A DNA stretch of 64,000 bases from UBA12018 sp051656605. Its GTDB lineage: Bacteria; Bacteroidota; Bacteroidia; Bacteroidales; CAMTPD01. The number at the start of each line of letters is the position of its first letter. The first letter of the stretch is position 1. This document shows positions 51,849 through 61,490 of the stretch, piece by piece. Under the pieces are notes generated by a model that was given only the letters and a program-made list of their open reading frames with translations, was not told where the DNA came from and made no database searches. The stretch is taken from NCBI GenBank assembly GCA_051656605.1, contig JBOGCF010000056.1:124001-188000 (forward strand), given 5' to 3'. A program made the translations under genes and the position numbers.

Positions 51849-52435
51849 TTACAGTAAAGAGCTGCCATGCTACCCATATAGCCGCCCACTCCCCAATACG
51901 AAAACCCTGTTTTCCAAACCCGAAAAATCCATCCATTTCTCCAAACTAGCGTGCGAAATGCATGTAAATACATGGAATTGCTCTTGCAAAAGAGCTTTTG
52001 TGTTTTGACGAAAGTCATACTTAGTGTAAAACGAGAAGCTTGATGGAACAGCGCATTGCAAAAGAATCGTATATGTTTTCGTACAAACATCAATTTGTAA
52101 AAAGCGTATCCGGTATTGGTTATCATCGCCTCCTTTGAAAATTATTTTGCTTGGGAATGCATATTTTTTTCGTGGGGTTTTTACTGCATGTTTGCTTGCT
52201 GAATCTATGGCGCATACTTTACAATAAAGTAGGGTTCGAGGAATTTGCGTTTTATGCTCGTTTCCTGTTTATACAGTGGAGCCGTGTGTAGTTGCTGATG
52301 CAGTATAGTTGTGTTTGCTATATACAATAAGAGGTGATAGCGGAAAAGCGTGTTTGTGTTGCTATCTAATTGATTTGCGATGGCTTATGCGTGTGTGTGG
52401 TGTACGGTGTACATTAAAACGGAAGAAAATTTATA
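51849..52435. other. Gene-free stretch after array 2
   Basis: No supported gene. Isolated traces of the 22-bp phase may continue (CTCTTG at 51981), but the similarity is weak. A minus-strand open frame across 51809-52126 overlaps the array and has no recognisable features. The right end leads into the promoter of the LacZ-type gene. Confidence 0.5.
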
Positions 52436-52443
52436 TATATTTG
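52436..52443 (+). promoter_or_regulatory. -7 promoter box TATATTTG for LacZ-type gene
   Basis: An exact -7 consensus 28 bases before the ATG at 52472; the -33 region is not well matched. Confidence 0.55.
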
Positions 52444-52471
52444 CCTTGCAATAAAAACCGAAAAGCTAACC

Positions 52472-55400
52472 ATGAATAAACGTTTTGCACTGGCAGCACT
52501 GCTTGGAATGAGTAGTGGGGCATTATACGCTCAGTCATTTACCGAATGGCACGATCCGCAGGTAAATGCAATAAACCGCGAGCCGATGAAGGCTACACAT
52601 TTTGCTTATAAAAGCAAAGATGAGGCAGTAAAGAACTACCGTGAAGGATCGCAACGATTCTTGTTGCTCAATGGCGACTGGAAGTTTAATTGGGTGCGTA
52701 ACGCCGACGAGCGTCCGCAGTCATTCTTCCGCACCGACTTCGACGACTCGGCATGGGGTACCATTCCTGTTCCGGGCAACTGGGAAACAAACGGTTTCGG
52801 AGAAGCCATCTACGTAAACTCGAATTACATATGGGATGTGTTCATGAAACCCGAACCGCCCAACATTCCAACGAAAGATAATTTTGTAGGTAGCTACCGT
52901 AAAACGGTTACCATACCCGAATCGTGGCAAGGTGAAGATGTATTCATTCACTTCGGTTCGGTGATATCAAGTTTCTACTTGTGGGTAAACGGCGAGTTTG
53001 TAGGCTATAGCGAAGACAGCAAATTACCAGCAGAATTCAACGTGTCGAAGTTTCTAAAGAAAGGAGAGAACCTGATCTCGTTTCAGGCATTCCGCTGGAG
53101 CGACGGCACATACCTTGAGGCTCAGGATTACTGGCGCCTTGCCGGTGTAGGACGCGATGTGTTTATGTATGCGCGTGATACCAATCGTATCAACGACTAC
53201 ACGGTGGTGGCCGAGCTGGGACAAAATAACAAAAGCGGCTCGTTGCAACTATCGGTCGATGTAGCCGATGCTGCTAAGAACGGTACCGTTGAGGCGGAGC
53301 TTTTCGATGCATCGAATAAATCAGTTTGGAAGAAAACGGCCGCAGCAACAGGCAATACGATTGCTATGCAAGGTGGCGTGGGTGCGGTAAACAGCTGGAG
53401 CGCAGAGTCGCCTTACTTATATAACTTGCTCATTACGCTGAAAGACGCTAACGGTAATGTGGTAGAAAGCATTCCGCAACGCGTAGGCTTTAAGCGTGTA
53501 GAGATCAAAGGCGGTCAGTTGCTTGTAAACGGACAGCCCATCTTGATCAAAGGTGTGAATCGTCACGAACTAGACCCTGATTACGGGTATTATGTACCAC
53601 GCGAACGCATGCTTCAAGATGTGATGATTATGAAGCAAAACAACATTAACGCGGTGCGCACATGCCATTATCCGAACGACGAATACTTCTATGAGTTGTG
53701 CGATAAGTATGGTATCTATGTCTTGGATGAAGCAAACGTAGAGGCACACGGCTATGAGGCGATTGCGGGAATGCCCGACTGGGAAAAGGCGCACGTAGAG
53801 CGTACTACCCGCATGATACAACGTGACAAAAATGTTCCTTCGGTTATTATCTGGTCGATGGGGAATGAGAGCGGCGACGGAAGCAACTTCGAGGCTGCCT
53901 ACAAAGCCATGAAAGAAATCGATCAAACACGTCCGGTGCAATACCAACGTCCGGGCGAGAAATATTATACAGACATCTTTTGTCCGTTTTATGTCGGTTA
54001 CGACTTCCTCGAGTCGTACGGCAAGCAGCGCGACAAACGCATGCCGCTTATCCAGTGCGAATATGCGCATGCCATGGGTAATTCGATGGGCGGTTTCAAA
54101 GAATACTGGGATCTGTATCGCAAATACGATAACTTGCAAGGCGGATATATCTGGGACTTTGTAGATCAGGGCTTACGTGACTATCGCAACGGCAAGATGA
54201 TCTATGCGTACGGTGGCGACTATGGTATGCACTCGCCTTCGTCAAACAATTTCAACAACAACGGTTTGGTTTCGCCCGATCGCAAACATAATCCGCACTT
54301 CGACGAAGTTGCTTACATTCAGCAATCGGTATGGAGTGATTTGAAACAACCGAAGCAAGGTGTACTTGAAGTATACAACGAAAACTTCTTTACCTGCCTA
54401 GGTAATGTGTACATGGTATGGGAACTCAGCCAAGAGGGTAATGTGATCGAAACCGGTACCATCAATAACTTGCAAGTGGCTCCGCAAAAGCGTGCGAACG
54501 TAAAACTGGGCTATTCGCTTCCGCAAACCGACAAAGAGCTTACGCTTCAGGTATATTACAAAACAAAGCAAGCAAAAGATCTTGTTCCTGCCGGGCACAC
54601 CGTGGCTCGCCAGCAGTTTGTGGTGAATCCGTACAACTTTGCCGATAACCGACAAGACGCTACCGGCGGAAATGTTTCTGTAGATGATCAACGCAAGAAG
54701 CTTACGGTAGAAGCCGGTAATGTGGCGTTGACGTTCAACAAAGCAACGGGCTTTATCTCGAGTTATCAGGTAAATGGCAAAGAGTATTTGAAAGACGGTT
54801 TTGAGGTGAAGCCTAACTTCTGGCGCGCTCCTACCGACAACGATTACGGTGCTTCGTTGCAAAACTCATTGGCTGATTGGAAGAATCCGATTACCAAGAA
54901 GGAAAGTTTTGATGTAAACAAGACCGACAACGGTGTAGAGGTAAAGGTGAAATACCTGCTCGAGAAGTTGCAAGCCGAATTGTTGCTTACGTATATGATT
55001 AATGAAAACGGGCAATTGGCATTGACGAATCAGTTGATTACAAAAGCAGAAGATGCTTCGAAGATGCCGATGCTTCCGCGTATGGGATGGCAATTGGTAA
55101 TGCAGAAACCGTTTGATCGTATCAACTATTATGGTCGCGGACCGGTAGAGAGTTATTCGGATCGTAACAACAGTGCGTTTATCGGATCGTATACCGAACT
55201 TGTGTCGGACCAGTTCTTTCCATATATTCGTCCGCAAGAAACGGGCAACAAGAGTGATCTTCGTTGGTTCAAACTCGTAGACTTTGGCGGCAAAGGTGTA
55301 AAGGTGCACGCGCCGCAAGCGTTTAATGCCAAAGCGCTTCACTTTGCAACTGAAGATTTGGATGACGGCAAACAAAAAGATCAACGCCACTCGGGCGAGT

Positions 55401-55558
55401 TGGACGAAAGGGACTTCACGGTTCTTTCCGTAGACTTCAAGCAGCTCGGTTTGGGTTGTATCGATACGTGGGGCGCTATCGCGAATCCCGAATATCGCAT
55501 TCCGTATGGAAATTATGAATTCACATTTTTACTGGAGCCAACGTCATTGATTCAGTAG
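52472..55558 (+). CDS. LacZ-type GH2 beta-galactosidase, secreted
   Basis: A 1028-residue protein with signal peptide (MNKRFALAALLGMSSGALYAQ). The five-domain LacZ layout is visible: sugar-binding jelly roll (about 45-220, RFLLLNGDWKFNW), Ig-like domain, TIM barrel (about 330-640) with acid/base Glu in WSMGNESGDG and nucleophile Glu in IQCEYAHAMGN, a second Ig-like domain, and the C-terminal Bgal_small_N domain (about 745-1025, RAPTDNDYG). It would release terminal beta-galactose from host or plant glycans in the periplasm. GH92 follows after 36 bases, suggesting a joint operon for N-glycan or mucin breakdown. Confidence 0.95.
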   Translation: MNKRFALAALLGMSSGALYAQSFTEWHDPQVNAINREPMKATHFAYKSKDEAVKNYREGSQRFLLLNGDWKFNWVRNADERPQSFFRTDFDDSAWGTIPVPGNWETNGFGEAIYVNSNYIWDVFMKPEPPNIPTKDNFVGSYRKTVTIPESWQGEDVFIHFGSVISSFYLWVNGEFVGYSEDSKLPAEFNVSKFLKKGENLISFQAFRWSDGTYLEAQDYWRLAGVGRDVFMYARDTNRINDYTVVAELGQNNKSGSLQLSVDVADAAKNGTVEAELFDASNKSVWKKTAAATGNTIAMQGGVGAVNSWSAESPYLYNLLITLKDANGNVVESIPQRVGFKRVEIKGGQLLVNGQPILIKGVNRHELDPDYGYYVPRERMLQDVMIMKQNNINAVRTCHYPNDEYFYELCDKYGIYVLDEANVEAHGYEAIAGMPDWEKAHVERTTRMIQRDKNVPSVIIWSMGNESGDGSNFEAAYKAMKEIDQTRPVQYQRPGEKYYTDIFCPFYVGYDFLESYGKQRDKRMPLIQCEYAHAMGNSMGGFKEYWDLYRKYDNLQGGYIWDFVDQGLRDYRNGKMIYAYGGDYGMHSPSSNNFNNNGLVSPDRKHNPHFDEVAYIQQSVWSDLKQPKQGVLEVYNENFFTCLGNVYMVWELSQEGNVIETGTINNLQVAPQKRANVKLGYSLPQTDKELTLQVYYKTKQAKDLVPAGHTVARQQFVVNPYNFADNRQDATGGNVSVDDQRKKLTVEAGNVALTFNKATGFISSYQVNGKEYLKDGFEVKPNFWRAPTDNDYGASLQNSLADWKNPITKKESFDVNKTDNGVEVKVKYLLEKLQAELLLTYMINENGQLALTNQLITKAEDASKMPMLPRMGWQLVMQKPFDRINYYGRGPVESYSDRNNSAFIGSYTELVSDQFFPYIRPQETGNKSDLRWFKLVDFGGKGVKVHAPQAFNAKALHFATEDLDDGKQKDQRHSGELDERDFTVLSVDFKQLGLGCIDTWGAIANPEYRIPYGNYEFTFLLEPTSLIQ

Positions 55559-55594
55559 TGTTGTTATAAATCATTGTTTTAGTTTAGTTAAGTT

Positions 55595-57943
55595 ATGAGA
55601 AAGCGAAACATCAGACAATTTGTCCTTGCATGTTTCGCTCTTTCTTTTTTCGAAGGTTTGAGCGCGCAAGCTGGTGAGGATGTAATCAAATACATCAATC
55701 CGATTATCGGTGCTTCTACTTCGGCCGAGGCAGGAAAGAGCGGACATGGTTTGGGGAAAACGTTTCCCGGAAGTGCAACGCCCTTTGGATTGGTGCAGTT
55801 GAGCCCCGATACCAAAACCGGTGGAGACAATGGTCCCGGCTATTCATGGCATCATCCGCATATCGAAGGCTTTAGCTTTATCCACATGAGTGGCATTGGT
55901 TGGTATGGCGACTTTGGTAACTTTTTGGTTACACCTACGGTAGGACGTTTGCATACCAACCCGGGAAAGGAGTCGGATCCCGATAATGGTTATCGCTCGC
56001 GCTACTCGCACGATCGCGAAAAAGCTAGTGCGGGATATTATCAAGTAATGCTTGATGATTACGGCGTGAATGTGGAGTTGACTTCGGCTCCGCGTGCGGG
56101 AATAATACGGATGACATATCCGGCGAGTGACAGCTCGCGTATTCAGATCGACTTGGCACGCCGCATTGGTGGTACTTCGACCGAACAATACATTCGACAA
56201 GTAGATGCAAACACAATAGAGGGTTGGATGAATTGTCCTTCTTCCGGCGGTGGTTGGGGCTCGGGCGACGGGAATGTGAACTACAAAGTTTACTTCTACG
56301 CGCAGGTGAGCAAACCGATGACCACAACCGGTGTATGGAGTGCCGAGATTCCGGATTCGCTTGATCGCAAAATGCACGTTATATTCTCCGACGATTATCA
56401 GCAGTGTGTAAAAGATGCTGTGGTTACATACAATGTAAAGGAGGCTCAAGGGAAACATCTGGGTTTCTTTACCGAGTTTGCAACGCGACAAAATGAAGAG
56501 GTTTTGCTCAAGTGCGGGATTTCGTTTGTGAGTATCGCAGGGGCAAAGGAGAATCTCGAGCATGATATTCCGGGCTGGGACTTTAACGCTACTTTATCGG
56601 CAAACAATGCTTTGTGGCGTGAAGCCTTGCAAAATGTGCGGGTAGAGGGGAAGTCGGATCGCGACAAAACGATCTTCTATACCTCACTTTACCATACGAT
56701 GATCGATCCGCGTGCTAGTTCGGATGTATCGGGTGAGTACATCGGTGGCGATGGAAAGGTGAGTAAAACCGACGGATTTGTATACCGCACCATCTTTAGT
56801 GGTTGGGATGTATTCAGAAGTCAGTTTCCGCTGCAAACGATTATTAATCCCTCGCTTGTAAACGATGAGATCAATTCGCTGATTAGTCTGGCCGAAAAGA
56901 GCGGACGCTTCTATTATCCGCGTTGGGAGATTATGAACTCTTACTCGGGTTGTATGATTGGTAACCCGGCGGTTTCGGTGCTTGCCGATGCATACATGAA
57001 GGGGATTCGCAACTATGATGTGGCAAAAGCTTTCGACTATGCCGTGAATAGTGTGGATAAGTTTGGCAATGAGCCGCTCGGATATACGCCGCGCTCTATT
57101 TCGCATACGCTGGAATATGCTTATACCGACTGGTGTGTGGCACAAATGGCAAACGCATTGGGCAAAAAGACGACACGCAAAGCGTATGCACGCCGTGCAT
57201 CGAACTATGCAACGATATGGAACGATAGTGTGGGTTGGTTTTGCGGAAAAAACAGCGATGGAACGTGGGGCGAATGGAAAGGAAAGCTACATCACGATTT
57301 GTATTGCGTAGAGTCGAATCCGTTTCAGCAAGGTTGGTTTGTTCCGCACGATGTGTATGGCTTTATCCGCTTGATGGGTAAAGAGGCATACCTGGCACAG
57401 TTGAATGAGTTTTTTGACCAAGCTCCCGATAATTTCCTTTGGAACGATTACTACAATCATCCCAACGAACCGGTACATCAGGTGCCTTTTATGTTTGCGT
57501 ATGCAGGTAAGCCGTATCTGACACAAAAGTGGACGCGAAAGATTTGTGAGCAAGCGTATGGTACAGATGTAATGGGCTTGTGCGGAAATGAAGATGTAGG
57601 GCAGATGTCGGCATGGTATGTGCTCACGTCGATGGGGATTCATCCGGTTTGTCCCGGTGATAACGTCTATCTGCTGACTTCTCCGGTATTTGACAGTGCT
57701 GAGATTACGCTCGACAAAAACTATTACAAGGGAGATCGCTTCACGATAAAGGCACATAACAATTCGCCTTCGAATGTCTATATCAAAGAAGTAAAGCTAA
57801 ACGGTAAGAAGCTAAACCGTGCATGGATCACACACAATGAGATTGCCGACGGTGGTTTGCTTGAGTTCTTTATGAGCGATACGCCTAACCTGTCGTTTGG
57901 AGCCAAGAACCTTCCTCCCGACAACATGAAGAAACTTCGTTGA
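55595..57943 (+). CDS. GH92 alpha-mannosidase, secreted
   Basis: A 782-residue protein with signal peptide (ending near GLSAQ, residue 25). GH92 hallmarks are seen: NPIIGASTSAEAGKSGHGLGKTFPGSATPFGLVQLSPDT, which I quote only in part (FPGATPFG-type motif), GYSWHHPHIEGFSFIHMSG, and the C-terminal catalytic region GNEDVGQMSAWYVLTSMG with its general-acid/base cluster. The enzymes are Ca2+-dependent exo-alpha-mannosidases (1,2-, 1,3- or other linkages) that trim host high-mannose N-glycans. It is the second gene of the operon with the LacZ-type enzyme. Linkage specificity is not decidable by eye. Confidence 0.94.
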   Translation: MRKRNIRQFVLACFALSFFEGLSAQAGEDVIKYINPIIGASTSAEAGKSGHGLGKTFPGSATPFGLVQLSPDTKTGGDNGPGYSWHHPHIEGFSFIHMSGIGWYGDFGNFLVTPTVGRLHTNPGKESDPDNGYRSRYSHDREKASAGYYQVMLDDYGVNVELTSAPRAGIIRMTYPASDSSRIQIDLARRIGGTSTEQYIRQVDANTIEGWMNCPSSGGGWGSGDGNVNYKVYFYAQVSKPMTTTGVWSAEIPDSLDRKMHVIFSDDYQQCVKDAVVTYNVKEAQGKHLGFFTEFATRQNEEVLLKCGISFVSIAGAKENLEHDIPGWDFNATLSANNALWREALQNVRVEGKSDRDKTIFYTSLYHTMIDPRASSDVSGEYIGGDGKVSKTDGFVYRTIFSGWDVFRSQFPLQTIINPSLVNDEINSLISLAEKSGRFYYPRWEIMNSYSGCMIGNPAVSVLADAYMKGIRNYDVAKAFDYAVNSVDKFGNEPLGYTPRSISHTLEYAYTDWCVAQMANALGKKTTRKAYARRASNYATIWNDSVGWFCGKNSDGTWGEWKGKLHHDLYCVESNPFQQGWFVPHDVYGFIRLMGKEAYLAQLNEFFDQAPDNFLWNDYYNHPNEPVHQVPFMFAYAGKPYLTQKWTRKICEQAYGTDVMGLCGNEDVGQMSAWYVLTSMGIHPVCPGDNVYLLTSPVFDSAEITLDKNYYKGDRFTIKAHNNSPSNVYIKEVKLNGKKLNRAWITHNEIADGGLLEFFMSDTPNLSFGAKNLPPDNMKKLR

Positions 57944-57987
57944 TTCAGGTAGGAAGGTGTTTAAAATAAGGGGATGATTGATTGTGT

Positions 57988-59103
57988 TCAGAGCGGTTGC
58001 TGCTGTGTGACACAATGGATCATCCCTCCGTTTTCATAGAGGTTTCTAACATCGATGCCCACAACTTTTCGGTCGGGATAGAGTTGCTGCAACTTGGCAA
58101 TTGCTTCCGCATCATTCGGATCATTGTAAGTAGGAACCAAAACTTTGCCGTTGGCAAGGTAGTAGTTTACATACGATCCTTTGTATCCGAGGTTTTTACC
58201 GTATTCGGTCACTACATTGTTTTTGGTTAGTGGCAACGTGACGAATGTATATGGTTTCCCTTGTGTGTCGCGGGCCGCATACAAGGTGTTGATGTCTTGT
58301 TGCGGTACTTGCCAATAGAGAAGGTCTCTAGGGCTCATCGTAACGATGGTATGTTTGTTGCCAAAACGTGCAAAGCCGTCGATGTGCATGTCGGTAATCT
58401 CTAATCCGGGTACTCCTTCTAGCCAAATGAAATGCTTTACACCTAAATACTGGCTGAATAGAGCTTCGGCTTCTTTTTGCGTCATGCGAGGATTGCGATT
58501 GCTGTTGAGTATAGCACTTTTGGTAGCCATCAGCGTTCCGTTTCCATCCAACTCTAACGCTCCTCCTTCGTTGATCATCTTTTTGTTGAGATTAACGACC
58601 GGGATTTGTTGCAATTTGCCGATTTCGGATGGTATCTTATCACACGAGGCATAGTCGGCTTTGTTTCCCCATCCGTTGAAACCCCAATCTTCGATTGCGA
58701 TAGCACCGTTTTGATCTTTAACAAAGATGGGGCCGTTGTCGCGTACCCATACATCGTCTGTAGGAAGTATATAGAAATCGATGCGCTGCATGGGGACTCC
58801 CGCTTGCTCCAATAGTTTGGTTATGCGTGCTTTCTCAGCTTCATCATAGGCAATGATATGGACGTTTTCGCCCGGGACAAGCTGTTTGCACATTTCAACC
58901 CATGTATTGTCGAGTCGGTTGCGGTATGTTTTACCGTATTGATATTGATGGGGCCATTGCAGCCAAGTGCCTTCGTGCGGTGCTCCTTCTTCGGGCATCG
59001 TGTATTGCATAGGGGTGTTTTCCTCTGCCATCAGTGTTTCGGCTTCGCATCCGATTGCGGTAAATAGCAAACAGATTGTCGACATCATGAGTAGTTTATG
59101 CAT
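57988..59103 (-). CDS. Agmatine deiminase-family protein, exported
   Basis: A 371-residue protein of the agmatine deiminase/porphyromonas-type peptidyl-arginine deiminase superfamily. Family motifs are present: TWLQWPH, DDVWVRDNGPIF, EGGALELDGNGT, TDMHIDGFARF with catalytic His, and the nucleophile Cys in GGMIHCVTQQQP near the C-terminus. An N-terminal hydrophobic stretch ending AIGC looks like a signal or weak lipobox, unlike cytosolic AguA. It would convert a guanidine compound to a ureido product and ammonia. It starts 12 bases after the stop of the 115-residue protein gene and shares its promoter. Specificity (agmatine versus arginine) is unresolved. Confidence 0.88.
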   Translation of the reverse strand: MHKLLMMSTICLLFTAIGCEAETLMAEENTPMQYTMPEEGAPHEGTWLQWPHQYQYGKTYRNRLDNTWVEMCKQLVPGENVHIIAYDEAEKARITKLLEQAGVPMQRIDFYILPTDDVWVRDNGPIFVKDQNGAIAIEDWGFNGWGNKADYASCDKIPSEIGKLQQIPVVNLNKKMINEGGALELDGNGTLMATKSAILNSNRNPRMTQKEAEALFSQYLGVKHFIWLEGVPGLEITDMHIDGFARFGNKHTIVTMSPRDLLYWQVPQQDINTLYAARDTQGKPYTFVTLPLTKNNVVTEYGKNLGYKGSYVNYYLANGKVLVPTYNDPNDAEAIAKLQQLYPDRKVVGIDVRNLYENGGMIHCVTQQQPL

Positions 59104-59115
59104 TTGAGAGGTGTT

Positions 59116-59463
59116 CTATTTATTGTTGATGTAGTCGTAGAAGTTGCAAATTTTGTTTTGTGTAAGTTGGTCAGACAGCTTTTGTTTTAACAAGAGCAAG
59201 TCGGGATTGTTGGTTTTTGATACATACATTGTAACCAGCTCGCTAAATAGTTCGAGTTGCTGTTTCCCTCCCAATTTTGCGATTACGTCATCTACAGGAA
59301 GGGTTCGAATCGAATCCTTTGTGAGATCAAACTCCTTGAGTCCTTCTGTGAAGATGGCTTCTATTTCGTCTTTATCTCCGGGAAAAGAGAGTTTAAATAT
59401 TTTGGCAATCACAGCGCCTACTACTTCGAATTGGCGTATTAGAAAATCTTTTTGTCGTATCAT
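59116..59463 (-). CDS. Small conserved helical protein of unknown function
   Basis: A 115-residue, largely alpha-helical soluble protein. I do not recognise a named family with confidence; the N-terminus (MIRQKDFLIRQFEVVG) is loosely like the DUF6483-type proteins. No catalytic motif, signal peptide or membrane segment is visible. It lies directly upstream of the agmatine deiminase-family gene (12-base gap) and has a strong promoter just before it, so it leads a two-gene transcript. It might act with its partner, but no function can be assigned. Confidence 0.75.
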   Translation of the reverse strand: MIRQKDFLIRQFEVVGAVIAKIFKLSFPGDKDEIEAIFTEGLKEFDLTKDSIRTLPVDDVIAKLGGKQQLELFSELVTMYVSKTNNPDLLLLKQKLSDQLTQNKICNFYDYINNK

Positions 59464-59480
59464 AAAAGTCGATATATTCG

Positions 59481-59511
59481 CAAATGTATATGCTTATTGT
59501 TCGATTGCAAA
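59481..59511 (-). promoter_or_regulatory. Promoter of small protein/deiminase operon
   Basis: Minus-strand TTTG (complement of 59508-59511) and TACATTTG (complement of 59481-59488) are 19 bp apart, an exact match to the Bacteroidota consensus; the start site lies about 10 bases before the ATG at 59463. Confidence 0.8.
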
Positions 59512-59555
59512 CAAGAGCCTTATAAGAAATGTTTCATGGCATTAAAAGAATGTTG

Positions 59556-61340
59556 CTAGTCGATGAGTCCCATCTGTTTCAGTAAGATTGAGGCATTCAT
59601 GTTGCGGCTAACACCTGGCTTTAATTTATAGTCGTAAGAGATGGCTTCGTTGGTATGTTCTATCTCAAAACAGATGTTATGAAACTCTGTCGGATACTTT
59701 GTACTTAACTCTCCCAATGCGAGATCGTGTGTCGCGATAAGTCCGCAAAGAGGGAGTGTGCGTATTTTCTCCAAAAAGCGAATAGAGCCGTTGAGTTTGT
59801 CGGTAGAGTTGGTGCCTTTGAGCATTTCATCTAGAATGATAAATAGCGGGTTTCCGGCTGAGGCGGCATCAACCAACTTCTTCAAACGCAGCAGTTCGGC
59901 GTGAAAATACGATATACCACCGGCTAAGTTGTCGGTAGTCCGCATGCTGGTGAATAACTGAATCGGCATGAAGTGAAACGTCGTTGCGCGCACAACACTC
60001 CCTGTTAGCGCAAGCACCATATTAACTCCAACAGAGCGTAGAAACGTACTTTTGCCGGCCATATTGGCTCCCGTAACCACAAAATATTCGTGTAATTGCT
60101 CCAGCGTAAAGTTGTTGGTTACAACTTGTTCGCCTTTCAATAATGGATGTGCCATTTCGTGGGCAGATACAATGGTTGTGGTATCAATAACAGGTGTACA
60201 ATATTCGGGATGGTTGAATCGATAGATTGCCATAGAGATAAGCGCGTCGAGTTCGTTAACGGCTTTTACCCATGCAGGAATTTGTTGCAGTTGTTTGGCT
60301 TCAAGTCTTTGTAGTTGTAGCATGATGTGCAGATCGCGCATGTAGCATCCATTCAGACCAAAAAGAACAATCACATTGCCTCGGTTGTCGAATTTATCCA
60401 TGATGCTTTTGACTTCTTTAAAGGCTGCAAGTGCATTCCCTTGCTCAAATAACTGATTGTAAATCTGTTTTAATTTAATGGTCTCAAACTCCTTTTCCTG
60501 TATCATTTGTACCAAGCGATAAAAATTGACGTTGGCTCCTACAAAACGGGTAAGTCTGTTTTGAATGAGCTCGATGCGTTTTGAAAAAGAAAGAGAAACG
60601 AACAGTTGCATGATATAGTACATTGCAACAATGGTAAGCAAACGAGGGTAGAATAACGATGCCACAATGAGTGCAAAAAATAGAATGTTACTTGCAAAGA
60701 TCAAACCTTTGGCAAATCCAGAGAAACGTATGCTTTTCGATGAATCCCATTCCGGATCGGGATCGGATACGGCTTGATTGGTTCGAAAGGAGATTCCTTT
60801 GGCTCTGAATTCTTCAATCCAATAGATTGTATCAATTAGTTCTTGGGTTGCCTTCTGACGCTCGATGATTTCAACTGTATCGGTAATCGGATTGGTTAGA
60901 ATATTAGCTAGGAGATGTTTACCACCGGTGGTAATGGTGCGATTCATCTCCTGAAATAAAGAGCTTCGCCCAAAGATATCGAGGTCGACAGCATAAGGAT
61001 GCTGTGCTTCGATGTATTCATTTCCCTCATCAAAGTCGGAGAGATTATCGTTGAGGTAATTGATTTCAGCATCGTAGCATTTGAGACGAGTGGCAGTTAG
61101 TTCGGCTTGTGCAATCAACTTAGACTCGTATCTGTGTAAGATAATAAAGGTAATTACAAGCGCAGTCATTCCAACAAGATATCCGAACTGATCTTGTCGC
61201 ATGTATTGATAAGCGCAGGTTAGCGCCAGTATAAAATCGATGACTTTTATAAAGGTAATCTTATTGCGAAGTGCTGTTAATTTGGTCAATGTTGCTGCAA
61301 AAGCATTGCGTTGCGATTGGTAATATGATTTCGGGTTCAT
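59556..61340 (-). CDS. Membrane-anchored MutS-family ATPase
   Basis: A 594-residue protein ending in a MutS-type ATPase domain (about 390-594) with Walker A GANMAGKSTFLRSVGVN and Walker B FIILDEMLKGTNSTDK. Unlike MutS, it lacks the N-terminal mismatch-recognition domains and instead has hydrophobic helices (about 33-65, including FGYLVGMTALVITFIILH, and about 215-255) in its first half. It is neither standard MutS1 nor Smr-bearing MutS2. Such MutS-related proteins are common in Bacteroidota but their role is not established; membrane-linked DNA handling is only a guess. It has its own strong promoter. Confidence 0.88.
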   Translation of the reverse strand: MNPKSYYQSQRNAFAATLTKLTALRNKITFIKVIDFILALTCAYQYMRQDQFGYLVGMTALVITFIILHRYESKLIAQAELTATRLKCYDAEINYLNDNLSDFDEGNEYIEAQHPYAVDLDIFGRSSLFQEMNRTITTGGKHLLANILTNPITDTVEIIERQKATQELIDTIYWIEEFRAKGISFRTNQAVSDPDPEWDSSKSIRFSGFAKGLIFASNILFFALIVASLFYPRLLTIVAMYYIMQLFVSLSFSKRIELIQNRLTRFVGANVNFYRLVQMIQEKEFETIKLKQIYNQLFEQGNALAAFKEVKSIMDKFDNRGNVIVLFGLNGCYMRDLHIMLQLQRLEAKQLQQIPAWVKAVNELDALISMAIYRFNHPEYCTPVIDTTTIVSAHEMAHPLLKGEQVVTNNFTLEQLHEYFVVTGANMAGKSTFLRSVGVNMVLALTGSVVRATTFHFMPIQLFTSMRTTDNLAGGISYFHAELLRLKKLVDAASAGNPLFIILDEMLKGTNSTDKLNGSIRFLEKIRTLPLCGLIATHDLALGELSTKYPTEFHNICFEIEHTNEAISYDYKLKPGVSRNMNASILLKQMGLID

Positions 61341-61362
61341 TCGAGACTTTAATTGTTTTGAT

Positions 61363-61394
61363 CAAAGCTATTTATTAAAAATGAATCGAACAAA
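61363..61394 (-). promoter_or_regulatory. Promoter of MutS-like gene
   Basis: Minus-strand TTTG (complement of 61391-61394) and TAGCTTTG (complement of 61363-61370) are 20 bp apart, fitting the consensus; the start is near 61355, about 15 bases before the ATG at 61340. Confidence 0.75.
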
Positions 61395-61490
61395 TGAAAT
61401 GTCTGCTTTTGAGTGATTGGGTGAGAACAAAATGTTGTTATTATTTGTATAAGTATTAGATATAGGTTTTAATGTGCTAAGTTTTGAAAA

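Noticed and set aside
51809..52126. A 105-codon minus-strand ORF
   Set aside because: It runs into the 22-bp repeat array and has no recognisable features.
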